DNA of 64,000 bases. Source: Patulibacter defluvii. GTDB lineage: Bacteria; Actinomycetota; Thermoleophilia; Solirubrobacterales; Solirubrobacteraceae. The notes beneath the pieces were generated by a model, which was not told the origin of the DNA, ran no database searches, and worked only from the letters and a program-made list of their open reading frames with translations. Positions 1 to 8,174 of this stretch are shown in pieces. The stretch spans positions 1-64,000 of the forward strand of contig NZ_JAWZSQ010000004.1 of assembly GCF_034096925.1 (NCBI RefSeq). The letters are read 5' to 3'. Numbering within the stretch: position 1 is the first letter of the stretch; every line of letters starts with the position of its first letter. A program made the translations under genes and the position numbers.

Positions 1-999
1 GCCGCCGCCGGCCGGCTGCTGCGGGCCGCCCGCGCCGACGCCGCCGATGCCCAGCGGCGGGCCGCCGCCACCGCCGACCGTCGCGCTCGCGACGCCGAGC
101 GCGGCCGCGAGGCGATCGAGCGCGCCCAGCAGCGCGAGGCGCGCCAGCGGCAGAAGGCGACCACCGAGCAGGGCGAGCGCCAGCGGCTGGCCGGCGAGCT
201 GGAGCGGACGACCGCGCGGCTGGCCCAGGTCGCCGCCGAGCGCGACCGGCTGCGGGCCCCCTCCCCGACCGAGGACGGCGGTGCCGCTCCCGACCGGGCG
301 GCGGCCGCCGCGGCCGGGCTCGAGGCGCGGGTGGCCGACCTGGAGGCCCAGCTCGAGGCTCGCGGCCAGGCGCTGGAGGAGCTGACCGACCGGGTCGAGG
401 CGAGCGAGGCCGAGCGCGCGCGGCTGCTGGCCAGCGCCCGGCGGCTGCGGCGACAGGCGGTCGAGGCCGGCGCGCCCGACGTCGACCTGGTCGATCCCGA
501 GGACGCCGCGCCGCTGCGGATCGACGACCTGCCCGAGGTCCGCAGCGTGCTCGAGGCGGTCGAGCTGGCCGCCGCCCACGCCGAGCACCTGGTCTACAGC
601 GACCGCGCCTTCGAGACCGCTCGCACCGCCCCCTACGACGAGCCGCGCAAGCTGCTGCGCGACCTGGTGGCGCTCGACCGGGTCGCCGCGGCCTGGGACG
701 TCGCCGGCGGGATCGGGCGCCCGATCCGCGACGTCGCCCGCGAGCAGCAGCTGGAGTGGGCCGACGACGTCAGCGTCACCGCCCGCGCCCAGAACGCCCG
801 CGAGTACGCCTTCTCCCACGCCGGGCGGCCGCTCTGGGCCGGGCCGCACGTGCGCGTCGCCACCGGCCGCGGCATGCGTCGCACCTGCCGGATCTACCTG
901 GCGCTGGTCAAGGGCGACGAGCCGGACCTGGCCGGGCTGCCGCGCGGCGTCTACGTCGGGCCGGTCGGCAAGCACCTGAGCGACTCCACCACCGGCTGA
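1..999 (+). CDS. Coiled-coil protein of unknown function, 3' part only
   Basis: Frame 1 is open from the first base, so the start lies outside the window; 332 codons remain before the TGA. The first 150 or so visible residues are rich in Ala, Glu and Arg with heptad-like spacing and look like a long coiled coil. After that comes a globular, acidic domain of about 180 residues ending in RGVYVGPVGKHL. I do not recognise the family. The coiled coil suggests a structural or oligomeric role, which is inference only. The next gene is on the same strand about 100 bases away with its own apparent promoter. Confidence 0.75.
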   Translation, partial: AAAGRLLRAARADAADAQRRAAATADRRARDAERGREAIERAQQREARQRQKATTEQGERQRLAGELERTTARLAQVAAERDRLRAPSPTEDGGAAPDRAAAAAAGLEARVADLEAQLEARGQALEELTDRVEASEAERARLLASARRLRRQAVEAGAPDVDLVDPEDAAPLRIDDLPEVRSVLEAVELAAAHAEHLVYSDRAFETARTAPYDEPRKLLRDLVALDRVAAAWDVAGGIGRPIRDVAREQQLEWADDVSVTARAQNAREYAFSHAGRPLWAGPHVRVATGRGMRRTCRIYLALVKGDEPDLAGLPRGVYVGPVGKHLSDSTTG

Positions 1000-1105
1000 T
1001 CGAGCCGGGCCGGCGCGGCCTGTGGCGTAATTCCGTGACCGCTGACGCGTTGCAGCGGTGACGCAGGTCACGACAGATGCGCGCCGCACAGCTACCATCT
1101 CCGCG

Positions 1106-2737
1106 ATGTCCGGGGTCGGCATCATCGGGGTGCCTCCAGCCCGCGAGGCGCGATTGGCACGCGCCGCCGCGGCGGGCGACGGTCACGCGTTCGCGCAGCT
1201 CTACGACGCCTACGAGCGCCGGATCTACAACTTCTGCCTGCGGATCGTGGGCCGGCCCGAGGACGCCGCCGACGCCACCCAGGACGCCTTCGTCAAGGTC
1301 CTCCAGCGGCTGCCGAAGCTGGAGGATCGCGAGCTGGACTTCGGCGCCTACCTCTACACGTCGGCCCGTCACGCGAGCTACGACGTGATCAGCCGCCGCA
1401 AGCGCGCGGACCCGGTCGACGCGGTCCCCGAGCACGGCGCCAAGCCGGTGGTCGGCGACGACGTCGCCCGGCTCGACGAGGACCCGGAGCGGACCGCGCT
1501 GCTGGACGCCCAGCGGAGCGCGATCCAGGCCGCCAACGCGCGGCTGCCCGAGCGCCAGCGCGAGGTCCTGGCCCTGCGCGAGCTGGACGAGCTGAGCTAC
1601 GACGAGATCGCCGAGATCATGGCGATGAACCGCAACTCGGTCGCCCAGCTGATCTCGCGGGCCCGGATCAAGCTGCGGGAGGAGCTGCGCCAGGGGGCCT
1701 TGGTCTCGGTCGCCGCCGCCGGGCCGGACTGCGAGCGCGCGCTGCCGCTGATCGCCAGCCGCCAGGATCGCGAGCTGCGCGACCCCGCCGACACGGCCTG
1801 GCTCGACCAGCACCTGGCCGGCTGCGGCGGCTGCCGCACGGCTCAGGGCGCGATGGAGGAGGCCGGCGTCTCGTACCGCGCCTGGGCGCCGGTGGTCCCG
1901 ATGGTCTGGCTCTGGCACGAGACGCGGGCCAAGGCGGCCGCGGCGGTCGGCGCCGACTGGGCCGCGATCGAACGGCCGGTCTCGGGCCTGGGTTCGGGCG
2001 CCGCGGGCGGCTCCGGACTGGCCGCGATGGCGGGTAGCGTCGGCGCGCCGAGCACGGCGGCGGCCGGCGGCCTGGCCCACCGCGGGCTGCTGCTGACGGG
2101 CAAGACGCTCGTGGCCGGCGCGCTGCTGGCGCTGGCCCTGCCGCTGTCGGTCGGCGACGGCCTCTGGGTGCCCGACCGGGCGCTGACCTTCGCCGACCAG
2201 GCGGCCCCGGCCGAGCAGGGACCGCCGGCAGCCGGCGAGCCGGACGCGCCCGGCGACGCACCGCGGCGGACGCGGCACGACCGCCCGAGCGGTGGCGGCC
2301 CGCTGGCCTTCGCCGGACCGGTGGGGCGTCCGCCGACGGCGCCCGTGTCGCTGCCGGTCGCCGCAACGCCGAACCGGTCGCTGGGGACGCGCCCGACCGC
2401 GTCGACGCCGTCGCGGCGGAGGCCGAGCGCGGGCGGGCTGCACGGCGGATCGTCGGGCGGGCCGACGGTGCGGCCGAAGCCGCCGACGTCGCAGCCGGCG
2501 CCCACGCCGACGCCCACCCCCACGCCGACGCCGACCCCGACCCCGGATCCGCCGGTGGTGGTCGAGCAGCCGCCGACGACGCCGACGCCCGATCCGCCGC
2601 CGACGACGACCACGACGCCCTCGCGTCCGCAGCCGCCGCGGACCCCGCCGACGACGCCGCCGACGGGCAATCCGTTCCTGCCGCCGCCGCGGGCGGCGCC
2701 GGACCTGCCGCCGGCGCCGCGAAACCCGGTGGCCTGA
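1106..2737 (+). CDS. ECF-type sigma factor fused to a zinc-finger anti-sigma-like domain, membrane helix and Pro/Thr-rich tail
   Basis: The 543-residue protein has sigma region 2 at about 25-95 (YNFCLRIVG, DATQDAFVKVLQRL) and region 4 at about 130-190 (LPERQREVLALRELDELSYDEIA is split by the helix-turn-helix). A zinc-finger-like HLAGCGGC follows near 235, as in zf-HC2 anti-sigma factors. A hydrophobic segment lies near 328-352, then a Pro/Thr-rich stretch at about 463-518. A normal ECF sigma factor ends near residue 190, so this looks like a sigma factor and its own anti-sigma/membrane anchor in one chain, with the tail probably outside the membrane. ATG 1106 is chosen because TACCAT (1093-1098) ends seven bases upstream; an earlier GTG at 1058 is in frame. 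Its stimulus and targets are not visible. Confidence 0.85.
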   Translation: MSGVGIIGVPPAREARLARAAAAGDGHAFAQLYDAYERRIYNFCLRIVGRPEDAADATQDAFVKVLQRLPKLEDRELDFGAYLYTSARHASYDVISRRKRADPVDAVPEHGAKPVVGDDVARLDEDPERTALLDAQRSAIQAANARLPERQREVLALRELDELSYDEIAEIMAMNRNSVAQLISRARIKLREELRQGALVSVAAAGPDCERALPLIASRQDRELRDPADTAWLDQHLAGCGGCRTAQGAMEEAGVSYRAWAPVVPMVWLWHETRAKAAAAVGADWAAIERPVSGLGSGAAGGSGLAAMAGSVGAPSTAAAGGLAHRGLLLTGKTLVAGALLALALPLSVGDGLWVPDRALTFADQAAPAEQGPPAAGEPDAPGDAPRRTRHDRPSGGGPLAFAGPVGRPPTAPVSLPVAATPNRSLGTRPTASTPSRRRPSAGGLHGGSSGGPTVRPKPPTSQPAPTPTPTPTPTPTPTPDPPVVVEQPPTTPTPDPPPTTTTTPSRPQPPRTPPTTPPTGNPFLPPPRAAPDLPPAPRNPVA

Positions 2738-2767
2738 GCCGTCCCCGCCGCCGTCGCGCGGCCGTGG

Positions 2768-3064
2768 TCAGGCGTGCTCGTCGAGGCGCCCGACGATCAC
2801 CAGCGCGAGCGCGCTGAGGCCGCCGATCAGGCCGGCGCCGAAGCCGGCGGCGAGGGTCGGCAGGCGCAGGCCCGTGCCGTCGAGCGCGAACGGTCCGCAG
2901 GCCAGGGCGACGGCGATCCCGGCCACGGCCAGCCAACCGAGGGTCCACACCATCGGCAGGGCGCAGGCCCCGGCGACCTCGTCGCGGAGGCGGATGCGGG
3001 CGATCGCGAGCGTCAACGGCACCACCAGCAGGGCCAGCCCGATCGTCATCACCAGTTCGCGCAT
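2768..3064 (-). CDS. Small membrane protein, unknown function
   Basis: The 98-residue product has three strongly hydrophobic segments (about 5-22, 38-58 and 70-90) and a short polar C-terminus (GRLDEHA). No catalytic or binding motif can be seen and I do not recognise the family. It converges on the sigma-fusion gene with 30 bases between the stops. The ATG is preceded by a GAGG about nine bases away, a weak ribosome binding site. Confidence 0.6.
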   Translation of the reverse strand: MRELVMTIGLALLVVPLTLAIARIRLRDEVAGACALPMVWTLGWLAVAGIAVALACGPFALDGTGLRLPTLAAGFGAGLIGGLSALALVIVGRLDEHA

Positions 3065-3266
3065 CGTCGTCGTCCTCGTCGGTTCGTCCGGGGCGGGGCC
3101 GGTGGCCGCACCCGCCGCCGCCCCATCCCGGCGGCGGCGGGTCCGGTCGCGGTGACCCCTCCGCCCTCCTCCAACGGGCGAACGGCGTCCGACTTACGTC
3201 GACCTGCGCAAGAACCGCACACGATCCGCACCCGCGCCCGACCGCCGACGGCCCACGATCGGGTCG

Positions 3267-3845
3267 ATGCGTGGACGGGGAACCTGGGCGTTCGGGATCG
3301 CGGGCCTGCTGCTCGGCGTGCTCAGCCGGGTCGAGGAGATCGTGCCGGGGTTCACGGCGGGGATCAGCAGCGACGGCGCCTGGATGCTGGCCGCGTTCGT
3401 GGCCGGGGCCTGCTCGCCCGTCGCCGGCGGCGTCCGTCCGGCGGCCGCTGGCGCGCTCGTCCTGACCGCGGCCAACGGCGGCTACTACCTGTGGATCGTC
3501 GTGCTCCAGCCGCGGCTCGACCCGGCCGCTGTCGCGGGGCCGCCGGGCCGCTGGCTGCTGCTGGGGCTCGTCGGCGGTGCGCTGTTCGGGCTGGCGGGCG
3601 GGGTCTGGCACCGGCAGCCGCGTTGGCGCGCCGCCGCCGCGCTGCTTCCCACCGGCGTCCTGATCGCCGACGGTGCGGAGGCCGTGCGGGGAGGGCCGCC
3701 GTGGCCGCTGATCGGCCTGGCGGCCGGCGTCGCGCTGGCGCTGGCCAGCGCGCCCAGCGGGCCGCGGCGGTGGCGGCAGGCGGCGGCGTGCGGGGCGCTC
3801 GTCGCCGTGGCCTCGACCGGGGTGCTGGAGCCGCTGCTGCCGTGA
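3267..3845 (+). CDS. Multipass membrane protein (DUF6518-like), unknown function
   Basis: The 192-residue protein has about six hydrophobic segments, including FGIAGLLLGVLSRVEE at the N-terminus and WLLLGLVGGALFGLAGG in the middle. The general look (six helices, SDGAWMLAAFVAGA) resembles the DUF6518 family of actinobacterial membrane proteins, but this is from memory and tentative. CACGAT (3254-3259) ends seven bases before the ATG and no Shine-Dalgarno is present, so the mRNA may be leaderless. It converges with the next gene, leaving only eight bases between stops. Confidence 0.65.
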   Translation: MRGRGTWAFGIAGLLLGVLSRVEEIVPGFTAGISSDGAWMLAAFVAGACSPVAGGVRPAAAGALVLTAANGGYYLWIVVLQPRLDPAAVAGPPGRWLLLGLVGGALFGLAGGVWHRQPRWRAAAALLPTGVLIADGAEAVRGGPPWPLIGLAAGVALALASAPSGPRRWRQAAACGALVAVASTGVLEPLLP

Positions 3846-3853
3846 GGCCCGCC

Positions 3854-4141
3854 TCAGTCGCCCGAGACGGCGGCGGCGGAGAAGCGGTGCCGCGAGCGCT
3901 CGCGGGCCTTCTCCGCCTCGACCTCGCGGTCCTTCGGCGGCGCCGAGGTGACGAGCCCGTCGAGCAGCCGCTGCGAGACCGCGGCCACCTCGTCGATCGC
4001 CCGCTCGAAGACCTCGGCGTTCGCCTGCGACGGCTTGGTGAAGCCGCTGATCTTGCGCACGTACTGGATCGCCGCCGCCCGCACCTCGTCCTCGGTCGCC
4101 GGCGGCTCGAAGTTGTAGAGCGTCCTGATGTTCCGGCACAT
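3854..4141 (-). CDS. DUF2277 family protein
   Basis: The 95-residue protein begins MCRNIRTLYNFEPPATEDE, the hallmark start of DUF2277, a small actinobacterial family of unknown function, followed by AAIQYVRKISGFTKPS. The frame extends 12 codons further upstream, but the family always starts at MCRNI. TAGCCT (4149-4154) ends seven bases before this ATG. The C-terminal 30 residues are highly charged and variable. It lies 54 bases downstream of the PucR-type regulator on the same strand but seems to have its own promoter. Confidence 0.88.
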   Translation of the reverse strand: MCRNIRTLYNFEPPATEDEVRAAAIQYVRKISGFTKPSQANAEVFERAIDEVAAVSQRLLDGLVTSAPPKDREVEAEKARERSRHRFSAAAVSGD

Positions 4142-4195
4142 GGGTTCGAGGCTAGCGGTGCGTCGGCGTCGGCTCAACGCCGGCCGCGCGCACGA

Positions 4196-5407
4196 CTACC
4201 CCACCGCCCCCAGCCGCCGGCGCAGCTCCAGCGCCAGGGCGACGGCCAGGCGGCGTTCGCGCGGCGGGTGGCCGAGCAGCTCGTTGGCGCGCGCCACCCG
4301 CTGGAGGATGGTGTTGCGGTGGGTGTGCAGGCGGGCGGCCGTCCGCGGCGCGTTCTCCGCCTCCTCCAGGAAGATCCGCAGCGTCTCGCGCAGGCGGGCG
4401 TTCGCCGGGCCGTCGGCGGCCAGCCCGCCGAGGGTGCTCGCGACGAACTCGGCCGCGCGCTGCTCGTCCTGGGCCACGAGCGAGGTGATCTCCAGCTCGG
4501 CGTAGGTGGCGATCGGCGGGCCGTCGGGATCGCGGGCGAGCAGCCGCTGGAGGCCGATCGCCGCCTCGTGGCTGCGACGGAAGCCAGCCGGCCCGGCCAG
4601 CGTCGGCCCGACCGCGACCCGCACGTGCGGCTCGATCCCCGGCAGCCCGTCGGCGGCGTCGAGGTCGAGCACCGGCCCGTCGCTCGCCAGCCACGCCCAG
4701 AGCGCGGTGTGGCTGGCGGCCAGGGTCAGCGGCGCGCGGGTGCCGGCCGCGCGCGAGACGGCCAGCGCGCTGCGCTCGAGCGCCCCGTGGCGGGCCTCGG
4801 CGGCGTCGGCCCAGAGCACCAGCGCGGTGTGGTGGCGGCGCAGGTCGTGGTCCAGGTGGCGGCTGGCCGGACCGGGATCGAGCGGGGCGCCGTCCAGCAG
4901 CAGCCGGATCGTCTCGGCCCGCCGGCCGAGGGCGCCGCCGCGGACCCGCTCCCGCTCGCGGTCGACCTCGGCGACGACCTGGCCGAGCGCGGCGTCGACG
5001 TAGGCGAAGAGCAGGTCGAGCGAGACGTTGAGGACCTCCGCCAGTTCGTCGCCGTTCCGCGACAGGTCCTCCGCCACCCGCATCCAACGGCGCCAGAAGG
5101 TCTGCTGGCCCTTGCGGTAGCCGTGGTAGACGACGTCGGTCTCGATCCCGCGGCGGACGACGGTGCGGGCGAAGTCGTAGGCCTCGGGCGGGACGTCGGG
5201 CGGCGGCGGGTCGCTGGCGCGGCGGGCGACGGTCAGGTAGCGGCGGATGTTGGCCCGGTTGCTGGCGCTGGCCTCGGCGGCGAAGGCGGCGTCGGCGCCG
5301 TAGGCCGCGACGATGTCGCGCATGTCGCGATCCATCTCGCCGATCACGTCGTCGAGGTCGGCCTCGATCCGGTCGGCGATCTCGGCCATCAGGGCGAAAG
5401 TCGACAC
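4196..5407 (-). CDS. PucR-family transcriptional regulator (C-terminal helix-turn-helix)
   Basis: The 403-residue protein ends with the PucR-type DNA-binding domain at about 335-395 (AARLHTHRNTILQRVARANELLG), preceded by a GGDEF-like middle region and an all-helical N-terminal sensor region with FWRRWMRVAEDL. PucR/CdaR proteins are metabolite-responsive regulators of neighbouring catabolic genes. It is divergent from the EthA-like monooxygenase with 90 bases between the starts, so control of that gene is likely but not shown. GTG 5407 is chosen because CACACT (5415-5420) lies seven bases upstream; the frame remains open far upstream only because of the antisense gene. ATG 5389 is an alternative start. 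Confidence 0.85.
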   Translation of the reverse strand: MSTFALMAEIADRIEADLDDVIGEMDRDMRDIVAAYGADAAFAAEASASNRANIRRYLTVARRASDPPPPDVPPEAYDFARTVVRRGIETDVVYHGYRKGQQTFWRRWMRVAEDLSRNGDELAEVLNVSLDLLFAYVDAALGQVVAEVDRERERVRGGALGRRAETIRLLLDGAPLDPGPASRHLDHDLRRHHTALVLWADAAEARHGALERSALAVSRAAGTRAPLTLAASHTALWAWLASDGPVLDLDAADGLPGIEPHVRVAVGPTLAGPAGFRRSHEAAIGLQRLLARDPDGPPIATYAELEITSLVAQDEQRAAEFVASTLGGLAADGPANARLRETLRIFLEEAENAPRTAARLHTHRNTILQRVARANELLGHPPRERRLAVALALELRRRLGAVG

Positions 5408-5497
5408 GGATCGCAGTGTGCCCCTGCCTACTGGAGATGCGCAAGTCTGGGCGAGCGTCCATGGCGTCGCGCCGTGGCGTCCGGGTAGCGTCGCCCC

Positions 5498-7009
5498 ATG
5501 GTCAACGGGGAGCGGGAGCGGATGAGCAGCGACGTCGACGTCGAGGTGCTGATCGTCGGGGCGGGGATCTCGGGGATCGGCATGGCCTGTCACCTGACGA
5601 CCCACCTGCCGGGCACCTCGTTCGCGATCCTGGAGGGCCGCGACGCGATCGGCGGCACCTGGGATCTGTTCCGGTACCCGGGGATCCGTTCCGACTCCGA
5701 TCTCCACACCTTCGGCTACGAGTTCAAGCCGTGGACGAGCCCGAACGCGATCGCCGAGGCCCACGAGATCCTCGACTACCTGCGCGAGGCGACCATCGAG
5801 CACGGGATCGAGCGCCGGATCCGCCTGGGCCACCGGGTGCTGCGCGCCGACTGGTCGTCGGCCGAGGCCCGCTGGACGGTGCAGGTGCAGCGCGGCGACG
5901 AGCAGCTGGAGCTGACGAGTCGGTTCCTCTTCTCGGCGACCGGCTACTACGACTACGCGGGCGGGTTCCGGCCCCGGTTCGAGGGCGAGGAGCGCTTCGC
6001 CGGCCAGATCATCCACCCCCAGCAGTGGCCCGAGGACCTGGACTACCGCGGCAAGCGGGTGGTCGTGATCGGCAGCGGGGCGACGGCGGTGACGCTGGTC
6101 CCGGCGATGGCCGACGAGGCGGCGCACGTGACGATGCTCCAGCGGTCGCCGGGCTACGTCGTGAGCGTCCCGCGCCGGAACCCGATCGCCAACGGCCTGC
6201 GGCGGGTGCTGCCGGACCGGACGGCGTACCGGCTGACGCGGCGGATGAACATCGCGCTCTGGCAGGGCGTCTACAACGCGTCGCGCCGTTGGCCGCGGGG
6301 CGTGCGGCGGCTGATCCGGGCTCAGGCCAAGCGCCAGCTGCCGGATGCGTGCCCAGTCGACGTCCACTTCAAGCCCAAGTACGACCCCTGGGACGAGCGC
6401 CTGTGCGCCGTGCCGGACGGCGATCTGTTCCGCGCGATCAAGGCCGGGAAGGCGTCGGTCGCCACCGACCGGATCGCCGAGGTGACCGAGGGCGGGCTCC
6501 AGCTGGAGTCGGGACGCGAGCTGCCGGCCGACATCGTGGTCACCGCGACGGGCCTGAACATGCTGCCCTTCGGCGGCATCGACCTGCACGTCGACGGCGA
6601 GCCCGTGGCCGTCAGCGACACCGTGGTCTTCAAGAGCATGATGCTCAGCGGCGTGCCGAACTTCGCCTTCGCCCTCGGCTACACGAACATCTCCTGGACG
6701 CTCAAGGTCGACCTCGTCTGCGAGCACCTCTGCCGCCTGATCGGCCACATGCGCGCGCAGGGCCACGACGTCGTCACGCCGACCCTCGACGACCCGGCCA
6801 TCGAGCGCCTGCCGCTGTTCGAGTTCCAGGCCGGCTACATCCAGCGCGGCATCCCCGCCTTCCCCCGCCGCGGCTCGCACGGCCCGTGGACGGTGGAGAT
6901 GAGCTACGCCGCCGACTACGCGCGGCTGCGCGAGGGCGAGGTCGTGGATGGGGCGCTGCGGTTCGGGGGGAAGGTGCGGGAGGTGGCCGAAGCCGCCGCG
7001 TCCGCCTGA
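5498..7009 (+). CDS. ethA: FAD-containing Baeyer-Villiger monooxygenase, EthA-like
   Basis: The 503-residue protein shows the FAD-binding GAGISGIG near residue 20, GGTWDLFRYPGIRSDSD, the Baeyer-Villiger fingerprint FAGQIIHPQQW near 165, and a second nucleotide-binding GSGATAV. Similarity to mycobacterial EthA runs along the whole length (for example PWDERLCAVPDGDLFRAIK, GRELPADIVVTATGLN), and the length matches EthA (489). EthA inserts oxygen next to ketone carbonyls using NADPH and oxygen, and activates ethionamide in mycobacteria; the natural substrate here is unknown. TAGCGT (5486-5491) ends six bases before the ATG. Divergence from a PucR regulator, not the TetR-type EthR seen in mycobacteria, is unusual. 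Confidence 0.9.
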   Translation: MVNGERERMSSDVDVEVLIVGAGISGIGMACHLTTHLPGTSFAILEGRDAIGGTWDLFRYPGIRSDSDLHTFGYEFKPWTSPNAIAEAHEILDYLREATIEHGIERRIRLGHRVLRADWSSAEARWTVQVQRGDEQLELTSRFLFSATGYYDYAGGFRPRFEGEERFAGQIIHPQQWPEDLDYRGKRVVVIGSGATAVTLVPAMADEAAHVTMLQRSPGYVVSVPRRNPIANGLRRVLPDRTAYRLTRRMNIALWQGVYNASRRWPRGVRRLIRAQAKRQLPDACPVDVHFKPKYDPWDERLCAVPDGDLFRAIKAGKASVATDRIAEVTEGGLQLESGRELPADIVVTATGLNMLPFGGIDLHVDGEPVAVSDTVVFKSMMLSGVPNFAFALGYTNISWTLKVDLVCEHLCRLIGHMRAQGHDVVTPTLDDPAIERLPLFEFQAGYIQRGIPAFPRRGSHGPWTVEMSYAADYARLREGEVVDGALRFGGKVREVAEAAASA

Positions 7010-7101
7010 GCGGCCAGCGCTCGGGCCCGGCGCGCAGGCACCGGGGAACAGGAACCATCATCGTTTCCGGTGTCGTCCGTGGCACGTCGTACGGTGCCGG
7101 G

Positions 7102-7527
7102 GTGGCGCGCTTCCGGCTCGAGTTCTACGCCGACGCGACCGGAGATCAGCCGGTGCTCCGCTGGCTGCGAGACGAGCTGACACCGACTCAACGCCGAGCG
7201 ATCGGCGTGGCCCTGCGCGAGATCCTGGAGATCGAAGGCGTGGGCGTGTGCCGCGGCAGCTACGGCAAGCAGCTGGGCGGTGGCCTGTTCGAGTTCCGAC
7301 TGTGCCACGACGCCGGCGAGATCCTGCGGTCGGTCGGCAAGCCGGCGCGGGCCGAGCCACACGGCGAGCGGGTCCTGCTGCGGGTGTTCTGCCACGCCTA
7401 CGGTGATCGCCTGATCCTGCTGCTCGGCGGATACGACAAGGGCGCCGACCCGAGCACCCGACGGCAGCAACGGGAGATCGCCGAGGCACGCAGTCGCCTC
7501 ATCGACTTCCGTCGTCGCCACCCTTGA
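7102..7527 (+). CDS. HigB/Gp49-like (DUF891) toxin of a toxin-antitoxin pair
   Basis: The 141-residue protein has the Gp49/RelE-type outline: an N-terminal ARFRLEFYADATGDQPVLRWL, a central LFEFRLCHD, and RVFCHAYGDRLILLLGGYDKG near the C-terminus, the usual beta-strand with a phage Gp49 signature. These proteins are ribosome-dependent mRNA interferases, neutralised by the helix-turn-helix protein encoded just downstream. GTG 7102 fits because TACGGT (7090-7095) ends six bases upstream; the frame is open much further upstream but only as a shadow of the monooxygenase gene. The toxin-first order is typical of HigBA. Confidence 0.82.
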   Translation: MARFRLEFYADATGDQPVLRWLRDELTPTQRRAIGVALREILEIEGVGVCRGSYGKQLGGGLFEFRLCHDAGEILRSVGKPARAEPHGERVLLRVFCHAYGDRLILLLGGYDKGADPSTRRQQREIAEARSRLIDFRRRHP

Positions 7528-7552
7528 CGGAATATGGGGCAAAAGCCATACT
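7524..7552 (+). promoter_or_regulatory. Consensus promoter of the antitoxin gene
   Basis: TTGACG (7524-7529), a 17-base spacer and CATACT (7547-7552) form the best housekeeping promoter match in the window. The -35 box contains the toxin gene's stop codon (7525-7527). The -10 ends six bases before the antitoxin ATG, so the message would be leaderless and the antitoxin could be made independently of the toxin. Confidence 0.75.
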
Positions 7553-7558
7553 CTCGCC

Positions 7559-7849
7559 ATGGCGACGTTCGACGAGTTCGTGGCGGAGCTGGAGGCCGAG
7601 GCCCGCGCCGACGGCCCCGAGGCCGTCGCTGAGCTGGAAGCCTTCCGCCTGCATTTCTCGCTGGCTCGCCAACTCGCCGCACAGCGGCGAGCGCTGCATC
7701 TGACGCAGAAGCAGCTCGCTGAGATGACCGGCCTCGACCAGGCCGAGATCAGCCGCATCGAGCGGGGCCAGGCCAACCCGACGACCGCGACGCTCGGAAC
7801 GCTCACGCGCGCGCTCGGCGTGGACGTGCGCCTCGTCCCCGCCGCTTAG
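7559..7849 (+). CDS. XRE-family helix-turn-helix antitoxin (HigA-like)
   Basis: The 96-residue protein carries a classic XRE helix-turn-helix at about 40-92 (RRALHLTQKQLAEMTGLDQAEISRIERGQANP). The N-terminal 35 residues, beginning FDEFVAELEAEARADGPEAV, resemble the toxin-facing part of HigA-type antitoxins. It follows the Gp49-like toxin by 31 bases. The family binds its own promoter and masks the toxin. A separate promoter sits at the end of the toxin gene, and a hairpin terminator lies 33 bases after the stop. Confidence 0.88.
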   Translation: MATFDEFVAELEAEARADGPEAVAELEAFRLHFSLARQLAAQRRALHLTQKQLAEMTGLDQAEISRIERGQANPTTATLGTLTRALGVDVRLVPAA

Positions 7850-7882
7850 CCCCGCCGAGGCGAGGCCACCCCTGAACGCAGA

Positions 7883-7906
7883 AAAGGCCTGCGTGAGCAG
7901 ACCTTT
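7883..7906. terminator. Bidirectional hairpin terminator
   Basis: A 10-bp stem (7883-7892 with 7897-7906, one G-U pair) and a four-base loop sit between the antitoxin gene and the 3' end of tRNA-Pro. A short T-run follows on the minus strand, so it fits tRNA-Pro termination as well as the antitoxin transcript. Confidence 0.7.
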
Positions 7907-7912
7907 CCTCGA

Positions 7913-7986
7913 TCGGGGAGACAGGATTTGAACCTGCGACCGCCCGGCCCCCAGCCGGGTGCGCTACCAGACTGCGCCACTCCCCG
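7913..7986 (-). tRNA. tRNA-Pro (anticodon GGG)
   Basis: The complement folds into a full cloverleaf: acceptor CGGGGAG with CTCCCCG, D arm GCGCAGTCTGGTAGCGC, anticodon stem CCCGG/CCGGG around loop CTGGGGG (anticodon GGG), and T arm GCAGGTTCAAATCCTGT. CCA is not encoded. TACCCT (complement of 7998-8003) lies 11 bases upstream as a probable -10 box. Confidence 0.95.
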
Positions 7987-8174
7987 GCGCTGCGCGAAGG
8001 GTAGCGGAGCGGGGCCGGCGGCGCGGGGTGCCTGCGGGGCGCTGTGTGACGGGCGCCGCACGGGCTTTAGGTTCAGCGTCCCAACGCTTACGGAAGGCAC
8101 AGGAAACCTCGGTCTCGCGCTCAGGGAGCGGTGGTTCCATGGATTGCACCGAACCGACGAGTTCGGAGCACCAG

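Noticed and set aside
2502..2544. Short CACGCCGACGC-type repeats
   Set aside because: They encode the Pro-Thr tail of the sigma-fusion protein and are not a separate element.
4196..6880. An 894-codon minus-strand frame spanning the monooxygenase gene
   Set aside because: Only its last 403 codons are a real protein (PucR type). The rest is the antisense shadow of the EthA-like gene, common at this GC content.
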